Below, piece after piece: positions 10,835 to 22,700 of a stretch of DNA of 64,000 bases. Position 1 is the first letter of the stretch. Every line of letters begins with the position of its first letter. The notes below the pieces were generated by a model. That model made no database searches. It saw only the letters and a list, made by a program, of their open reading frames with translations, and was not told where the DNA came from. The DNA lies in contig JAVTLE010000013.1 in the NCBI GenBank assembly GCA_033439295.1, forward strand, positions 1,488,001 to 1,552,000. The letters run 5' to 3'. A program made the translations under genes and the position numbers. The stretch is from Deuterostichococcus epilithicus. Taxonomy: Eukaryota; Chlorophyta; Trebouxiophyceae; Prasiolales; Stichococcaceae.

Positions 10835-13101
10835 TCATGGCACCACTTGCAAATCGATGACGACGCTGCGGTGTCGCAGCGCGGCAACTTTCAAAGTCGT
10901 CACAATTGCGGTTCCGGGCACCTTGATATCGACAACTACGACCTTCTCAATGGCGGGGTCGTTGACAGAGTAGCCGTTGATTAGTTTTTCGGTGCCAATC
11001 CCAACATACATTTCTCTTCCACCCGGTGCGAGCAGCGTCACCTTGGAGGTGACATGATAATCCTCAGAATCAGGATCATTGTAGTCACCTTCCGAAAACT
11101 CGTAGTCAAAGGTAAAGGCATCGCCCCCTTTGGGGTGGAGACGAGTCGATATTTCGGGCTTTCTGGTCGAGAACCTTGACAAGGCACTCTGCACAGAACA
11201 ACATGTAGGTCAACTTCAATCAAGCAATCAGGTCTCCACGCATGCATTGCGTGAAGCGAGTCCGTCACCCTCAAAATTGTGAGGCCATGATTATAGTTCG
11301 TTGTCACAACAGACCTTTGATGACAACTCCATCGTGCTTCAGCGTGGACATTGTTTAGCAATGTGATATTGGTGCACACGGAATGCACGTTGTCGCAGCG
11401 GCATTAGGCAGCGCACCTCGCCGCCAGACCCCTCACTAGAAAATAAGCAGATGGCATAAACGCGTTGGATGTAAGTCGTATCCAACGCAGGGGCGACGCA
11501 GTAGTTATCGTAGCTTACGATGATATGGCCTTGGCGTATCATTTTGCCCTTCCCCGTGTCCAGCTGGAACACGCCATACTGCATGTTCAAGAAAGCAGTT
11601 GAAACTGGCTAAGAGCTTGTAAAAGATAGATGTGCGAGTAGTGGGGATTGAGCAATGTGAAAACCTTTCTGTCAAGCGCGATGGATGCATGAACGAGGCC
11701 GCCAACAGGCGAATGAACCACAACCGCACGACTTTGAGCGTCTGCCAAACAACACATGAGACGGCCGCCATCCCATTGATGGAACTGTATGCTGGCGCAC
11801 CTTATTTCCAGTAGTAGGATCATTCGGCTCGAAGCTCTGGATTGCGTACAGCTTTTGGGGTTTGCCTCGAAAAGCTAGAGCTGTGACCTCGTACTTCGGT
11901 TTTCTCTTCGGGAAACACTGCGCTTGCCAGTGTCAGCTCAAACGGAGTCAGCTTGCGCCATATTTGCTGCATGCTTGCCCTGCTGCAGTCTGGTGGGTCA
12001 TACGCAAGGGGCTCGACATGAAAGGCAATGCGGCGGCGATGTTTACAACGACTGACTTAAGAACACGGTGACGCCGCTACCCTGTCCCTTGTCGGTGATG
12101 ATGATAGATAGATGCGCGAAAGCAGGATGCAAATGCTGCAACGCCCCGAGAATTCAGTGATAATGCGTGTCTGCATGATCAGGATCGGAATAGGGCATGC
12201 ACACCTTCGGCGACTGCTCCGCGGAGGCGTATCGCGTCTTGGTGATGTTGGAGAGGCTCAAGCTGTTGCCGTCGAGAACGGTCTTGAGCACAAAGTTGCT
12301 GGTGCCGCAAGCATTTGATTTGCATAGAACATCGAAGTATATGGAGCGCATGTTCCTGCCGTAGGCATTACTGATCGCCAGTTGGTCTCGGATTGCGCAT
12401 TCCTTGTCGTTGCTGGAGAGCGTTCCGATTGGAGGCATGCGCAGTGTTGTGCCCTGCAAGGCAAGGTCGTGAGTTCTGCATGATCGCAGCTTGCGTGGAA
12501 TGACAACGATGGCAACAAGGTGTGCAACGGCTAGAGACAACATGGACTGCCTTTGACTTGACTGAATGACCAAATTCATCAGGTTGCATCAGATCACCTT
12601 TTTCAGAATGCCGCCAGCGCTGGTGCCAGTGGCCAGCGTCACAAGCATCAGCAGGTGTGTAGCATTTGATGCGCCGCCCTGGCTGCTGATCGACAGATAT
12701 GCAGCGACTGTGGCGTCTGCGCTCACAGCCCCGCTCTTCACGGTGCCCAAGTCCTTGAGAGTCCCAAGCTGAATGGCTCTGATGAGCTTGTTCCTGTTGG
12801 ACCGCACCTGAAGCGCAGCCGAGCGGCGCACGTCACGGCACTCAGTTGCACAGGCTGTGGCGCATTGGGTATAAGAGAAGACCGATGTGACCTGAGGGTT
12901 TCTCACAGGCTGTGCGTGCGGCTCACCACTCACCTCCAGGCGGTAGGATACTGAGGAATTCGCAGTATTAGTAGTAGGCGCGCTGAGCATGAGCAGGTTG
13001 CCACGCTGCACCATCAGGCTGTCACTCCCGGCCATGGCCACAGCCACCAGTAAGAGGAGTCCAAGACCCCAGCAGGGTTGGAGACTGCTTGCTGGACGCA
13101 T
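10835..13101 (-). CDS. Unrecognised secreted protein, 461 residues
   Basis: I do not recognise the family. Five exons in transcription order: 13101-12598, 12453-12205, 11917-11801, 11578-11417 and 11188-10835. Every intron is phase 0. The protein begins MRPASSLQPCWGLGLLLLVA, a clear signal peptide likely cleaved near residue 25. Asn-x-Ser/Thr sequons (NSS, NAT) and scattered cysteines (CATACATEC, CKSNAC) suggest a secreted or vacuolar glycoprotein with disulphides. The C-terminal 117 residues look like a beta-rich domain (alternating Val/Ile strands such as EKVVVVDIKVPG), with an acidic loop EGDYNDPDSEDY. Exon 3 was found only by phase and codon content, so its boundaries are less certain. 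Confidence 0.62.
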
Positions 13102-13709
13102 GCTTGTTGGCAGCCTGCAGTCAGTCGTGCAGCCGGAGTCCGAAGGATCTGCTCGATGCAGCGCGGCGCACGAGCCACGATGCCGGCGGCGAAAAATCGC
13201 TCGAAAGTTTCATACTTCAAGGTTCTGCGGCACCGAGACGTCGAGCGCTACAGTCGTTGCAGTTGCATACTCGCGTCTGCACTGCACTAGAACACTGGTG
13301 GTCGAAGGAGGTCACTCCTGACTCACTGCCAGCAGCACAGCGGCAGTACACCAACGGATGCGTTCGGATCATTCGAAAGAAAAGGACATTTGCACAAAGC
13401 GTCGAGTTGAATGTCACCTGGTACATTCACCATTGTACCGGTGTGTCCTGGTTCAACGTGATGTCATGCTGTACTGGTGTCCGGGACAAGTACTCATCAT
13501 TCTTACCTAGATCCTGCACTCAGGCGGCACACTCGCACCGGACAATGCAGCTGCACATGGCAATCAAACCATCACCACCTGCGCTACACTCTGCATCCCA
13601 AAACCACCTAAACCTGCCTGCTGGCGCACCTGTCAAATGCCCCTTCGTCTGCCTGTCGACTCCCAGACTATCCATCACACATGCACGGTCAGAGCCGCGG
13701 CGCCGGATA
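13102..13709. other. Intergenic, RAD50 3' side
   Basis: Separates two genes transcribed in the same (-) direction. It holds the RAD50 3' untranslated region and the 5' region of the secreted-protein gene. No other gene seen. Confidence 0.55.
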
Positions 13710-16700
13710 TCAGCCGGCAATGTCCTCCTGCGCGATGTGCGTGTGCTGGTTCTCGTCCTTGGTGATGCGCCACATGTAGTCTGCGTGCTCGCGAGTGCCA
13801 ATCATGGACGCAAACCTGCAAGTCGCAATGGTGGCAGCGTGGTGATGCTCCAACATTACGACCCGAGATGAGACAGTCTGCCCTGCGCTTCCGCTGCGAG
13901 TGCACTGCCATGTCTTTGCAGCCCGGCGCAGACAAAAGCGGTCCCAGATTGTGGCTCACAAGCCGGTGGCGAGGGAGGTGGCAGTCAGCCGAACAGAGCT
14001 GGCACTCGGAGGAAAAGGCAGTGAAGGGCATCGCACTGCTCGTCGTGGGTGATGCAGTCAAAGCAGCACAGGCGTGGGTGATGCATGGGTAGGCATGGGT
14101 GATGCAGAAAAGGCAGTAAAGGCAGCGCACTGCTCGTCGTGGGTGATGACGACAAGCTGGAAATTCTGTTGCGCGCGGCGCACGTCGATGATGTTGCGCA
14201 GCGCAGACGCCAGGCTGGCGGCGTTGGCGGAATCCAGGTTGGTGGTCGGCTCGTCCAGCGCCAGAATGCCGCAGTTGAGGCAGAAGGTCTCCGCCAGCGC
14301 CAGGCGAATGATCAGGCACGCCAGTACCTGTGCGGGCGTGGCATGCAGGGTGTTTCGAGGTTTCCATGTGCGATTGGCCTGCCATCGGCAGAAACGCAAC
14401 AGCTCCACAGTGCCAACGGCAGGCGCGGTCCTCTGACCCGTTGCGCTGGCAGGCAGACGGGTGTGGCAGCGGCAGCTCCAGCCGCGACGTCAGATTACAA
14501 TTGCGAATCCAACCCGCTCGGCACTGCTGCCACATCTTCATCGAATGACAAGGGTTGCGAGGCGTCGTATCAGGTCCTGTCGGCAGCACCTTCTGGCCGG
14601 CGGAGCAGCGGCCGCGCATGTCGAGCTCGGCGCCGCCAGAGAACATGACCACCCTGTAGTTGTATGACCGCGCGCCCGCGCCCTCGCTGTCCGCCTTCAC
14701 CTGTGGAAGGAAAGTCGGGATGCACACCGCCGTCAGGCAGAAGGCACAGTCCGTGCCAAAAATTCGTGCAGCAAGGGTCATGCTGTACAGCATCGTGTGT
14801 CGGGGTGAGCCGTTTTGAGTTCTGCGTTCAAGGCACCCCATCAGGTCAGGGCGTGAATTGCTGTCAAGCTGGGGCCGCGGGGCCGCCCGGGAGGCGCCTG
14901 CCTGGATGAAGTCGATATCCTGGTTGCGGTAGGTCTTCTGCCACAGCTCCTTGATGGTCTTGTTGATGTCCGTCATCTTGTTGGTGTGGAACGCCAGCAG
15001 CGCCTTCTCCAGCGCCTGGGGGCGGGCGACGGCGGGATTGACGGACGATGTATGCGATGCACGTGTGAAACGCTGAATGCCGGATGAGGCGAAGACATGG
15101 TAACACATCGCACTTGGCGACAGCGCGTGGCCACGGCGAGTCGACCAGCTCAAAAGCGAGCCAGCTCAAGGGCCCTTGCCGCTCTAGGCCGCACGGAGGC
15201 GGCTCCCGCACCGCTCCAGCAACAAGTCCAGGTCACCGCCGCAGCGCGCCGCAGGGCCTGGCGCACGCCCTGCCGCCCCACTTCGGTCCCCTCCTGCGGC
15301 CTGAGCATGCACTGCGGACTGCGGACTGGCTCACAGGCAACGCGCCCACCTTGTGGTACTTTTCCAGGTCGGAGGTGGCCATCGTGGTGGTCGTCAGCTG
15401 GATGAGCTGCGTGCGGTACTTGGCGTCTATGTCCCTGTACTGCGGCGCCGCCAGGTCCCTGCGCAGGCGTGGGCGGGTGTACGCATTGAGCCTGACGCAT
15501 CAGTTGACGTCACTCTGTTCGGCTGTCGGATGGAGGGCCTGCATGTTTGAGATCGTGACAAGGTCAAAGCAACAGAACAGCACATGGTGACATGATGCCC
15601 GCATGTCTTGAAGCCGGTCAAATGGCCAAGCGAGCAGGCGCAGCATCCAATCCGGGGGAGTTCCGTGATTGCGGGCAGACGCGGGCGATCGGGGCCGCAA
15701 CAGCTGCAAAGGCCGCACTGGTGGCGCGCTCTGCGCGCCCTCGTTCACAGTGCCGAGGCTGTGCTATTCTATCAGGCCTGAATCGTGTAAACCCGTACAC
15801 ATGCGCACCGGGTGGCGCGCTGCACGCCCTCCCTGACGGTGCCGAGGCTGCCGCGCATGAGGTCGCGCTGCGTGCGCGTGTCCACCATCGCCTGCCGGTG
15901 CTCCCCAAACTTGGCGCGCAGCGCCGGCACATCGCCGAGCTGGAACACAGTATGTAAGCGGATCAGCACTTGGGCCCAGGGTTTTTCACCGCCCTGAAGC
16001 CCAGTGGGGCTGTACAGGTGCATCGGCGATCGACACGGCTGCCGCATGGGCGACGGGGTAGCAAATGTCGAAAGGCTCCCGGCGACGCCCTGAGCCGCAG
16101 GCTGCGAGGAGGCAACCAGCAGGAGGCATGCGCCCATGTTGCTCGTGCACAGGGCGGCGCCCGCCGGGGGCCAGCGTGCCCCCTCACATCGAGGCCGGCA
16201 CACCGGCAGCAGGAGACCGCAAACTTTGAATGCGCGGACGTGCCTCTTCGGCCTGGGTGTGCAGCGCGTCCATTGCAATGCCGACGTCTTCCTCCTCGGT
16301 CTTGCTCCTCCGCAGCGCCATCAGGTCGTGCACCTGTCACATCCAGCCACCGGGAAGCGCATCAGCAGTGTGGCGGATGCAAAGTAGTCGTGCACCTCTG
16401 TGTCAGCCAGCCGCCCACCGGCAACGGACTCAGCACACGGCGAAGGCGTCACATAAACATCCGCTGAGCCACGTGCTGGCGCCAGGAGCGGCAGGCGGGC
16501 AGGGTTCGAGGCCAAGCGGGGCAGGACATGCACAGGGCTGGGCAGGCCAGGGTTTACAGGGACGCGCCGCCGCTCGCGTCTCCGCCACGTTGCTGATCTT
16601 GTCCTGCAGCTCTGCGATAACCCGCTCCTTGTCCTGCGCACGCAGGGCAGCGCACGGTCATGTACGCAGCTTTAGACGCACTGGAAGCCGTGTGCCGCTA

Positions 16701-19700
16701 TGGCAGATGTGGACGCCTATGCGAGCATCGCAGCCCGCAGATGGCCATGCCGGTGAGACTCCTGCCATACGTGCACAGATATTTGTACCGCCTGTGCACC
16801 TACCTCCCTCTATGCATGACATGCGGCTCTGCGGCCTGTTCCATGGCGATCGCCTGCTGCCCGGAAAGGAGGGTGAGATGCACAACGCCCAGCGCTGAGC
16901 ATGTGGTAGATGCGTGCATCAGGAGCGCATGACTGCATGTTGCAGCGGCCTCAGATGCAGGCAGCTAGGTTCGGGGGCCTGGGCCAGGGTTCATCTCCTA
17001 CCTGGAGAGCGGCGGCGGCCGCACGCTGCAGCTCGTGCGTCTGCGCCAGCTCCTCGGTGACCTGCGCCAGCTGCGTTGCGACGCCCTGCTGCGTGTACGC
17101 CTCCGCCTGATCCTGTAGGCGGGTTGCTGGGACATGTCAGATGGCATGGTCACTTGCATTCGTGCGGTGCCCGGAGGTACATCGCCCTGCTGCGTGTGAG
17201 CCTCCACCTGATCCTGCGGCAGGCAGTCATGCCAGTTACATTATGAGTATTCACAAGCTGTCACTATCTTGCACTTCTTGTTGCTTCCATCGTACAGTGA
17301 CCCGTCTGAGCGATGGAAAATTCAGACCTGGGCCGCCCGGCAAGCAAAGCACAGTATGAGAAGGGCTGCCAGGCGGCAGGAACAGCCTGCCACCGCAGCA
17401 TCACACACTGCAGCATCTGTGCTGTTTGATTGTCAGCCGGCACGTGCCCGCAGACTGCTGAGCAGCGCCCCCTTCTGGCGCAGCGCCTGCTGCTGCTCGT
17501 CGACGCGCGCCTCGCGAGCTGCTGCCTCTGTCCGCTTCTCCTCCCGCTCCCTGCGCAAACATGGGGCGAGCGACACATCGAGGGGTGCGAAGGAGGATCC
17601 ATATAGAAGGTGTCACGCCAGGCGGAGCTGAGCTGCGCCATGTGAGAGCCCCGGCTTGAAAGGCACGTTGCAAGGAGGTGGCAGACATCAACGGTCATTC
17701 TGCACCCGTTGCTCAAGGGAATGTGCAAGGCAGCGGTTGTACGCACTGCAGATAGCACTTGTGGGTCTCCTGCAGCTGGGGCTTGCAATCCAGCAGGCGC
17801 TGTATGTCTGCAGAAGCGGCCTTGGACGCCGCCTCGAGCTGCGCAGGGCCAGGGCACTCGCTCAGAGAAGAGCCGGTCTCTGGCAGTGGTGCTGCGAGAC
17901 GGGGCTGCACCCTGGTGCAAGGGGAAAGACTGGCTGCGGCCTGAACAATGCCGGCATGTGCTACAGCCCCGCCACTGATCGCGATGACCTCTCACCCATG
18001 TGGCCAACCAGCCGCGCCACCTTAAAAGCCTGCATGCCGGGCGGGAGGGGCAGGACGCAGATCAGGCTCCGGTGAAGTCGATTGGTCCCACACCTCCTCG
18101 ATCTGGGCGATCAGGCTGGTCTTCCGCTCGGCCAGCTTCTGCAGCGTGCCCAGCTCCTCCCGCAGGTTGTGCCACAGCTTTGTCGCCTCCGTCACCTCGT
18201 CCCTGCGAGGCAGCACAATCCCGCGGTATTGACGATGCTGATTGATGCTGGACGGCCGAGGGGATGGGTGGAACAAGCTGCTCAGGTTGGCAGCACAAGC
18301 CTGCACTCTGATGAGAGCCACAGTGCTGGCAGGCGAGGCACCGCAGGGAGTACCAGCAGGGGCGGGGAGGGCCCAGGCGCGACTGCCCACCTGGCACGGC
18401 CGACATGCGCGATCAGCTGATCGCGCGCGGTCTGCGCGGCGGCGCGCTTTGCCTCCTGCAGCTCCAGGTCCTTGTCGACGTCGACCACGGAGCGCCTTGC
18501 GCCCACCGCCACCTGGAGGGAATGACACCCTGTGTTAAAGTTCCGACACCCCGTTACACAAAATCCTGCTGACCTTCTCCCGATAGTCCAATCCCAGACC
18601 ACCGTCATGATTCCGCCTGCAGGGCAGGGGCGTCCGCTGTTCTCATATCGCGATGTGTCCTCGGTGACTCTCTCGTGTGAGTCACATCGGCCCAGGCTTG
18701 GGGCTGCAGGCCCCGAGCCAGACGGGACACCATGGACATATGGGCCCTGCAAGCCAGCAAATCAGGCCTGGGTGGAGGCGCCTGCCCACCGCTGCTGCGC
18801 CCACACACGCACAGGGCTCATGTGAAGCCCCCCCCGGCCGCCAGGGAAGACCTGGCGTGAAAATCAACGCATGCCCGGCTCCAGCACATGCGACCTTCAT
18901 GTGTCGAGCCAACACTGCACAGGCGGCTGCGACGCTTGTCGGCTGCGTGCCGCATGCAGGCACTGCACAGGTCGGGCACCTGCTGCCGGGTCTCGGCGCC
19001 GATGTCCTGCTGTAACGCATTCACCTCGCGGTCCAGCGCCGCAGCAGGCCAGGCCACGTCATGTAGCGCTGCCTGCGCCTCCTGCGAGATGGGCAGAGAA
19101 CGAAGGCCTGTGACTCTGCAAAAGAAGCAGCAGGCAACACAGTAGGATTTCGGCAGCAGGTAGGGACCCCATCCCTCAGCACCCTGCTCGGCCATTGATC
19201 CAGAGGCCCAAGGTCACAATGCACTCTGCTGGGTCAGCATCCCATCACCCGGGCAGGCCAGAAGCAGGAACAGAGGTGCAGCAGGAATACAACACACCTG
19301 CAGAGCGCGCTCAGCCTCGCCGACTGCAGCCTGAGCCTCATCGGCGCGCTGTGTGGCCTCCTCGGACCTGGCTTGCGCATCCTGCGACACAGCGACGCGA
19401 ATTTGCTGCAGCGCGGGCACACCACGCGGCAGTGAGGTGCCAGCTGCAAGACGAGCATGCAAGCATGCAAGCATGCAAGCGAAGGGTTGAGTGCATGGCA
19501 TGCAAGCTGCCGCTGCAACGGAGCTGTCCATCAGCTGTAAGGGATGACTGTCCAGACACCTCGGCCTTGGCGCGCGCCGCCGGGAGGAGCTCCTGGCCCA
19601 GCTGCTGCAGGCGCACATGCAGTGGCTCCAGCTGCCGCAGCGCCGTCAGGTGGCCGCGGATCGCCGCCTCCTGCCGCTTCAGCTCTCTCAGCGTTGCCGG

Positions 19701-22700
19701 CAGCGCGGCGATGGCGTCGTCCTGCACGGCACCAGTCTCGGCCTTAGTAAGCTACGACATTAGGCTTGTGGCATACACGGCAGGTGCTGCTCTGCCCGCC
19801 GAGTTGGGGCACACTGTGGGGCGTGACACTGAAGACTGCAGGATCTGGCGACCACAGCTTGGTTGTCAAGGGAACATCCGAGCCGCACAGCTTGCAGATG
19901 TGGAACGTGCGGCTTGGGGCCAGCAGGCGCAAGCAATTCCGAGGGCGCGGTGCCAAAGATTGATGGCACATGCTTTGGTTGGGGCAGGTCATGGCGAGGG
20001 CGAGTGAGACGAGCACCTGTTTCTTGATGAAGAGCCTGATGTCCTCCTCTGCAGTTGGACCTTCGAACTTGCGGTCGCAGGTGTAGCACTCCTTGCGCTC
20101 CAGCGCATACTCTTTGAAGTGCGCAGTCATCTTGCCAAGCGCCTCCACCTTCTGCGTCTGCTGCGACACCGTATCCAGGTCCGCCTGCTTGAGGTCCAGC
20201 CGCGTTGACAGCTCCGCGTCCTGTGTGTGCTGCGTCTCCTGTTGCGTCTGCGGAGGCGCACCATGACAAGGTCGGCTTCACCGCTCCTGGGCTCCCCTGA
20301 TGTGTGTATGCTCTGGCGGTACATGCTGACTGCTGCCCGGTTCGTAGAGAGCGGCACGGCTGTCACGGGTGGCTGTGCGTGCTGCGGGCTGATGCAGGCG
20401 AATCTCTGGGCTTTCGTGAAGTCAGAACAGATTTGAAAGCTTGGTCCATCCATCACCAAGTCAGCTTCTGATGAATGCGCAACTCCGACCAACCCCACCC
20501 TATGATTGCCGCGCAGTGGGCTCACCCGCGTGCTGATGGCGCTCTGGAGAGCCCTGGTGCAGGTGGAACTCCTCCCGGCTGTCTGGATCTGCACCGACGC
20601 TGCACAGCCTGGAGCTCACCTGCGTGCTGACGGCGCTCTGGAGGCCCCGGGTCAGGTGCGCCCTGCAGCGCTCCTGCTCCTGCTCGAGCGCGTCCAGGGC
20701 CTGCTGCGCCGACTGCGAATCCGACCTGTTTGTGACGCAAGTGCTGGTCATCCTGCTATGCGTGACTGCTGCAGAGGACGCGCAATCCGGTGACAGAAAC
20801 TGCATCTGCAGCAAGAAGGTGCGCGCCGCGATGGAGTTGGAGCCGCGGGCCTGGCTTGCACCAGCCTGATACGAGCGGCAGACTCAGCTCTGAGCAGCAC
20901 AGACCCTGCCGGGAGCTGCGCAAGCAGCGATGTGGCCGGTCAAATGTCGCGTTGCAGAACAAAAACGCATCTGGAGTCTGATTCTGAGAGCACATGCCGG
21001 CCCGGACCTTCTGCTGGCGGCGGCCTTGGAAGACTCGTGCGCCTCGTGCCGGGCCGTGCCCAGCGCAGCCTTGCGGGCCTCCACCACCTGGTCGACGTGC
21101 GCCCGCAGTTCCACCGCCGCCGGCGGCTCTGCAGACGAATATCGGGGAGTTTGTGTGAGAGGAGTCAGCAGAGTGGCCAGGACGCAGCAGCGGCTCTCCT
21201 CCCTTAGTCAGAGTCCGGTGGCTGGGGGTTGCCTCAGCCTGCAGAGGCGGGATCACAGGGCAGCAGTCCAGCAGGACCTGCGGAGCTTGTCCGGCAGGCC
21301 GCGCTGTGCATGCTGCGACCTGCGCCAACCACTGGAGGCAGGCTGCCCTGACAGGGTGCAAGGCTTGCGGATGGCGCACAGCAGCAAATGCGCGGTTGCT
21401 GGGAGCGCCGGCCTCAGCCTGGTCGCGCGAAGAGACGCACCGTCGCCGTGGGCGCCAAGCACGGCGGCGAGGCGGGTGCGGGCGCCGCGCAGCAGGTCCT
21501 GCAGCTCCTCCTGCTTGGACTCCAGCTCCTGGCGCTTGAGCTTGACCCGCGTCGCCGCCTCGCTCGCCGATGACAGCCGGTTGCGCTCCTGCAGGCGGGA
21601 CGGCAACACGTCGCTGGGATCGGAGCTGCACAGCTGCGTGGCAGTTCTGCGAGGGACGCGAACAGCAGGCGCCATCGCTGTTCCTGCATGGTGCTTGTTG
21701 CTTGTCCAGAGTAGGCCAGAGCGCAGATTCCAAGATGTCCAGGTGAGGGCGCATTGTCACACAGCCAGATGGTCAGCGAACATGCAATCTGCTGCTGAAG
21801 TGACCATTTGCAGTTTTCAGGCATGTCGATGACCCACAAGCAGCATCGCCTGCACGTCAGAGTTGCAAGAGCGGCAGAAAGCGCACCTCCCGCAGGCGGC
21901 TAATAGCGGCGGACACGGCCTCCAGCTCGCCGCGCAGCCGCGCCTGCTCCGCGTCCGGGTTCGCCTCCTGCAGCGCCGCCTCCGCACGCTGCACCGCCGC
22001 GGCGGCCTCCCGCTCCTCCACCTCCTTCTCCCGCAGCTGCGTGCCGCCGACCCTGATGGCCCGCTTCTGCGGGGCGAGATCAACAAGTTGCTTGTGAGCG
22101 CTCGGCAGCAGCCTGGCATGCCCCCATCATTTCGGCCCCTTGTGCAAGGGCGTGGACATGAATTGAGTCGTGAGCGCCCGGCAGCAGCCCTCCCTGAGCG
22201 GCGTGTCGCTCGCTTCTGCAGGGCCGCAACGACAATCGTTTCGTGAGTGCTTGCAGCAGCAGAGAGGGTGACGGCAGTGGCGTGCACATTGAAAGTCGGG
22301 CAACTCCTCGTCAAGCAGACACACCAACATCACGCCGGAGTGTACAAGGTCTTTTGGGGCGGTGTGGCACAGGAAGCAGGGACGGCAGGTGCAGTGGTAT
22401 CTCTATAGGTGTGCAGCCCTCTGCAAGCATCACGGCATGTTCGGTGACACTGCTGTGGGTCCCGCACGGTGCGTACCGCATGCAGGAGTGCCGTGTGCCG
22501 CTGCTCATTGGTTTCCATCTGCTGCTGCTTCAGACGGATGCCCTCGTCAACGCCCACCAGCTCACCCGTCGCCCGGTCCAGCAGCTTACTCATCTGCGGC
22601 AGCAGCGGGGGCGCAGCAGTCGCTTCTCGCATCGAATGCTACCCGCAAACGTCACTGCTCCAACCCAGTCGTGGGAGTTGTCGGAGAGGCCTTCCAGACC

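Noticed and set aside
13675-15153. A 492-residue minus-strand open frame
   Set aside because: It is RAD50 exons 15015-14902 and 14700-14590 read through introns in one frame, not a separate gene.
20756-21832. Long overlapping frames on both strands around RAD50 exons
   Set aside because: They are shadows of the coiled-coil exons in this GC-rich region.
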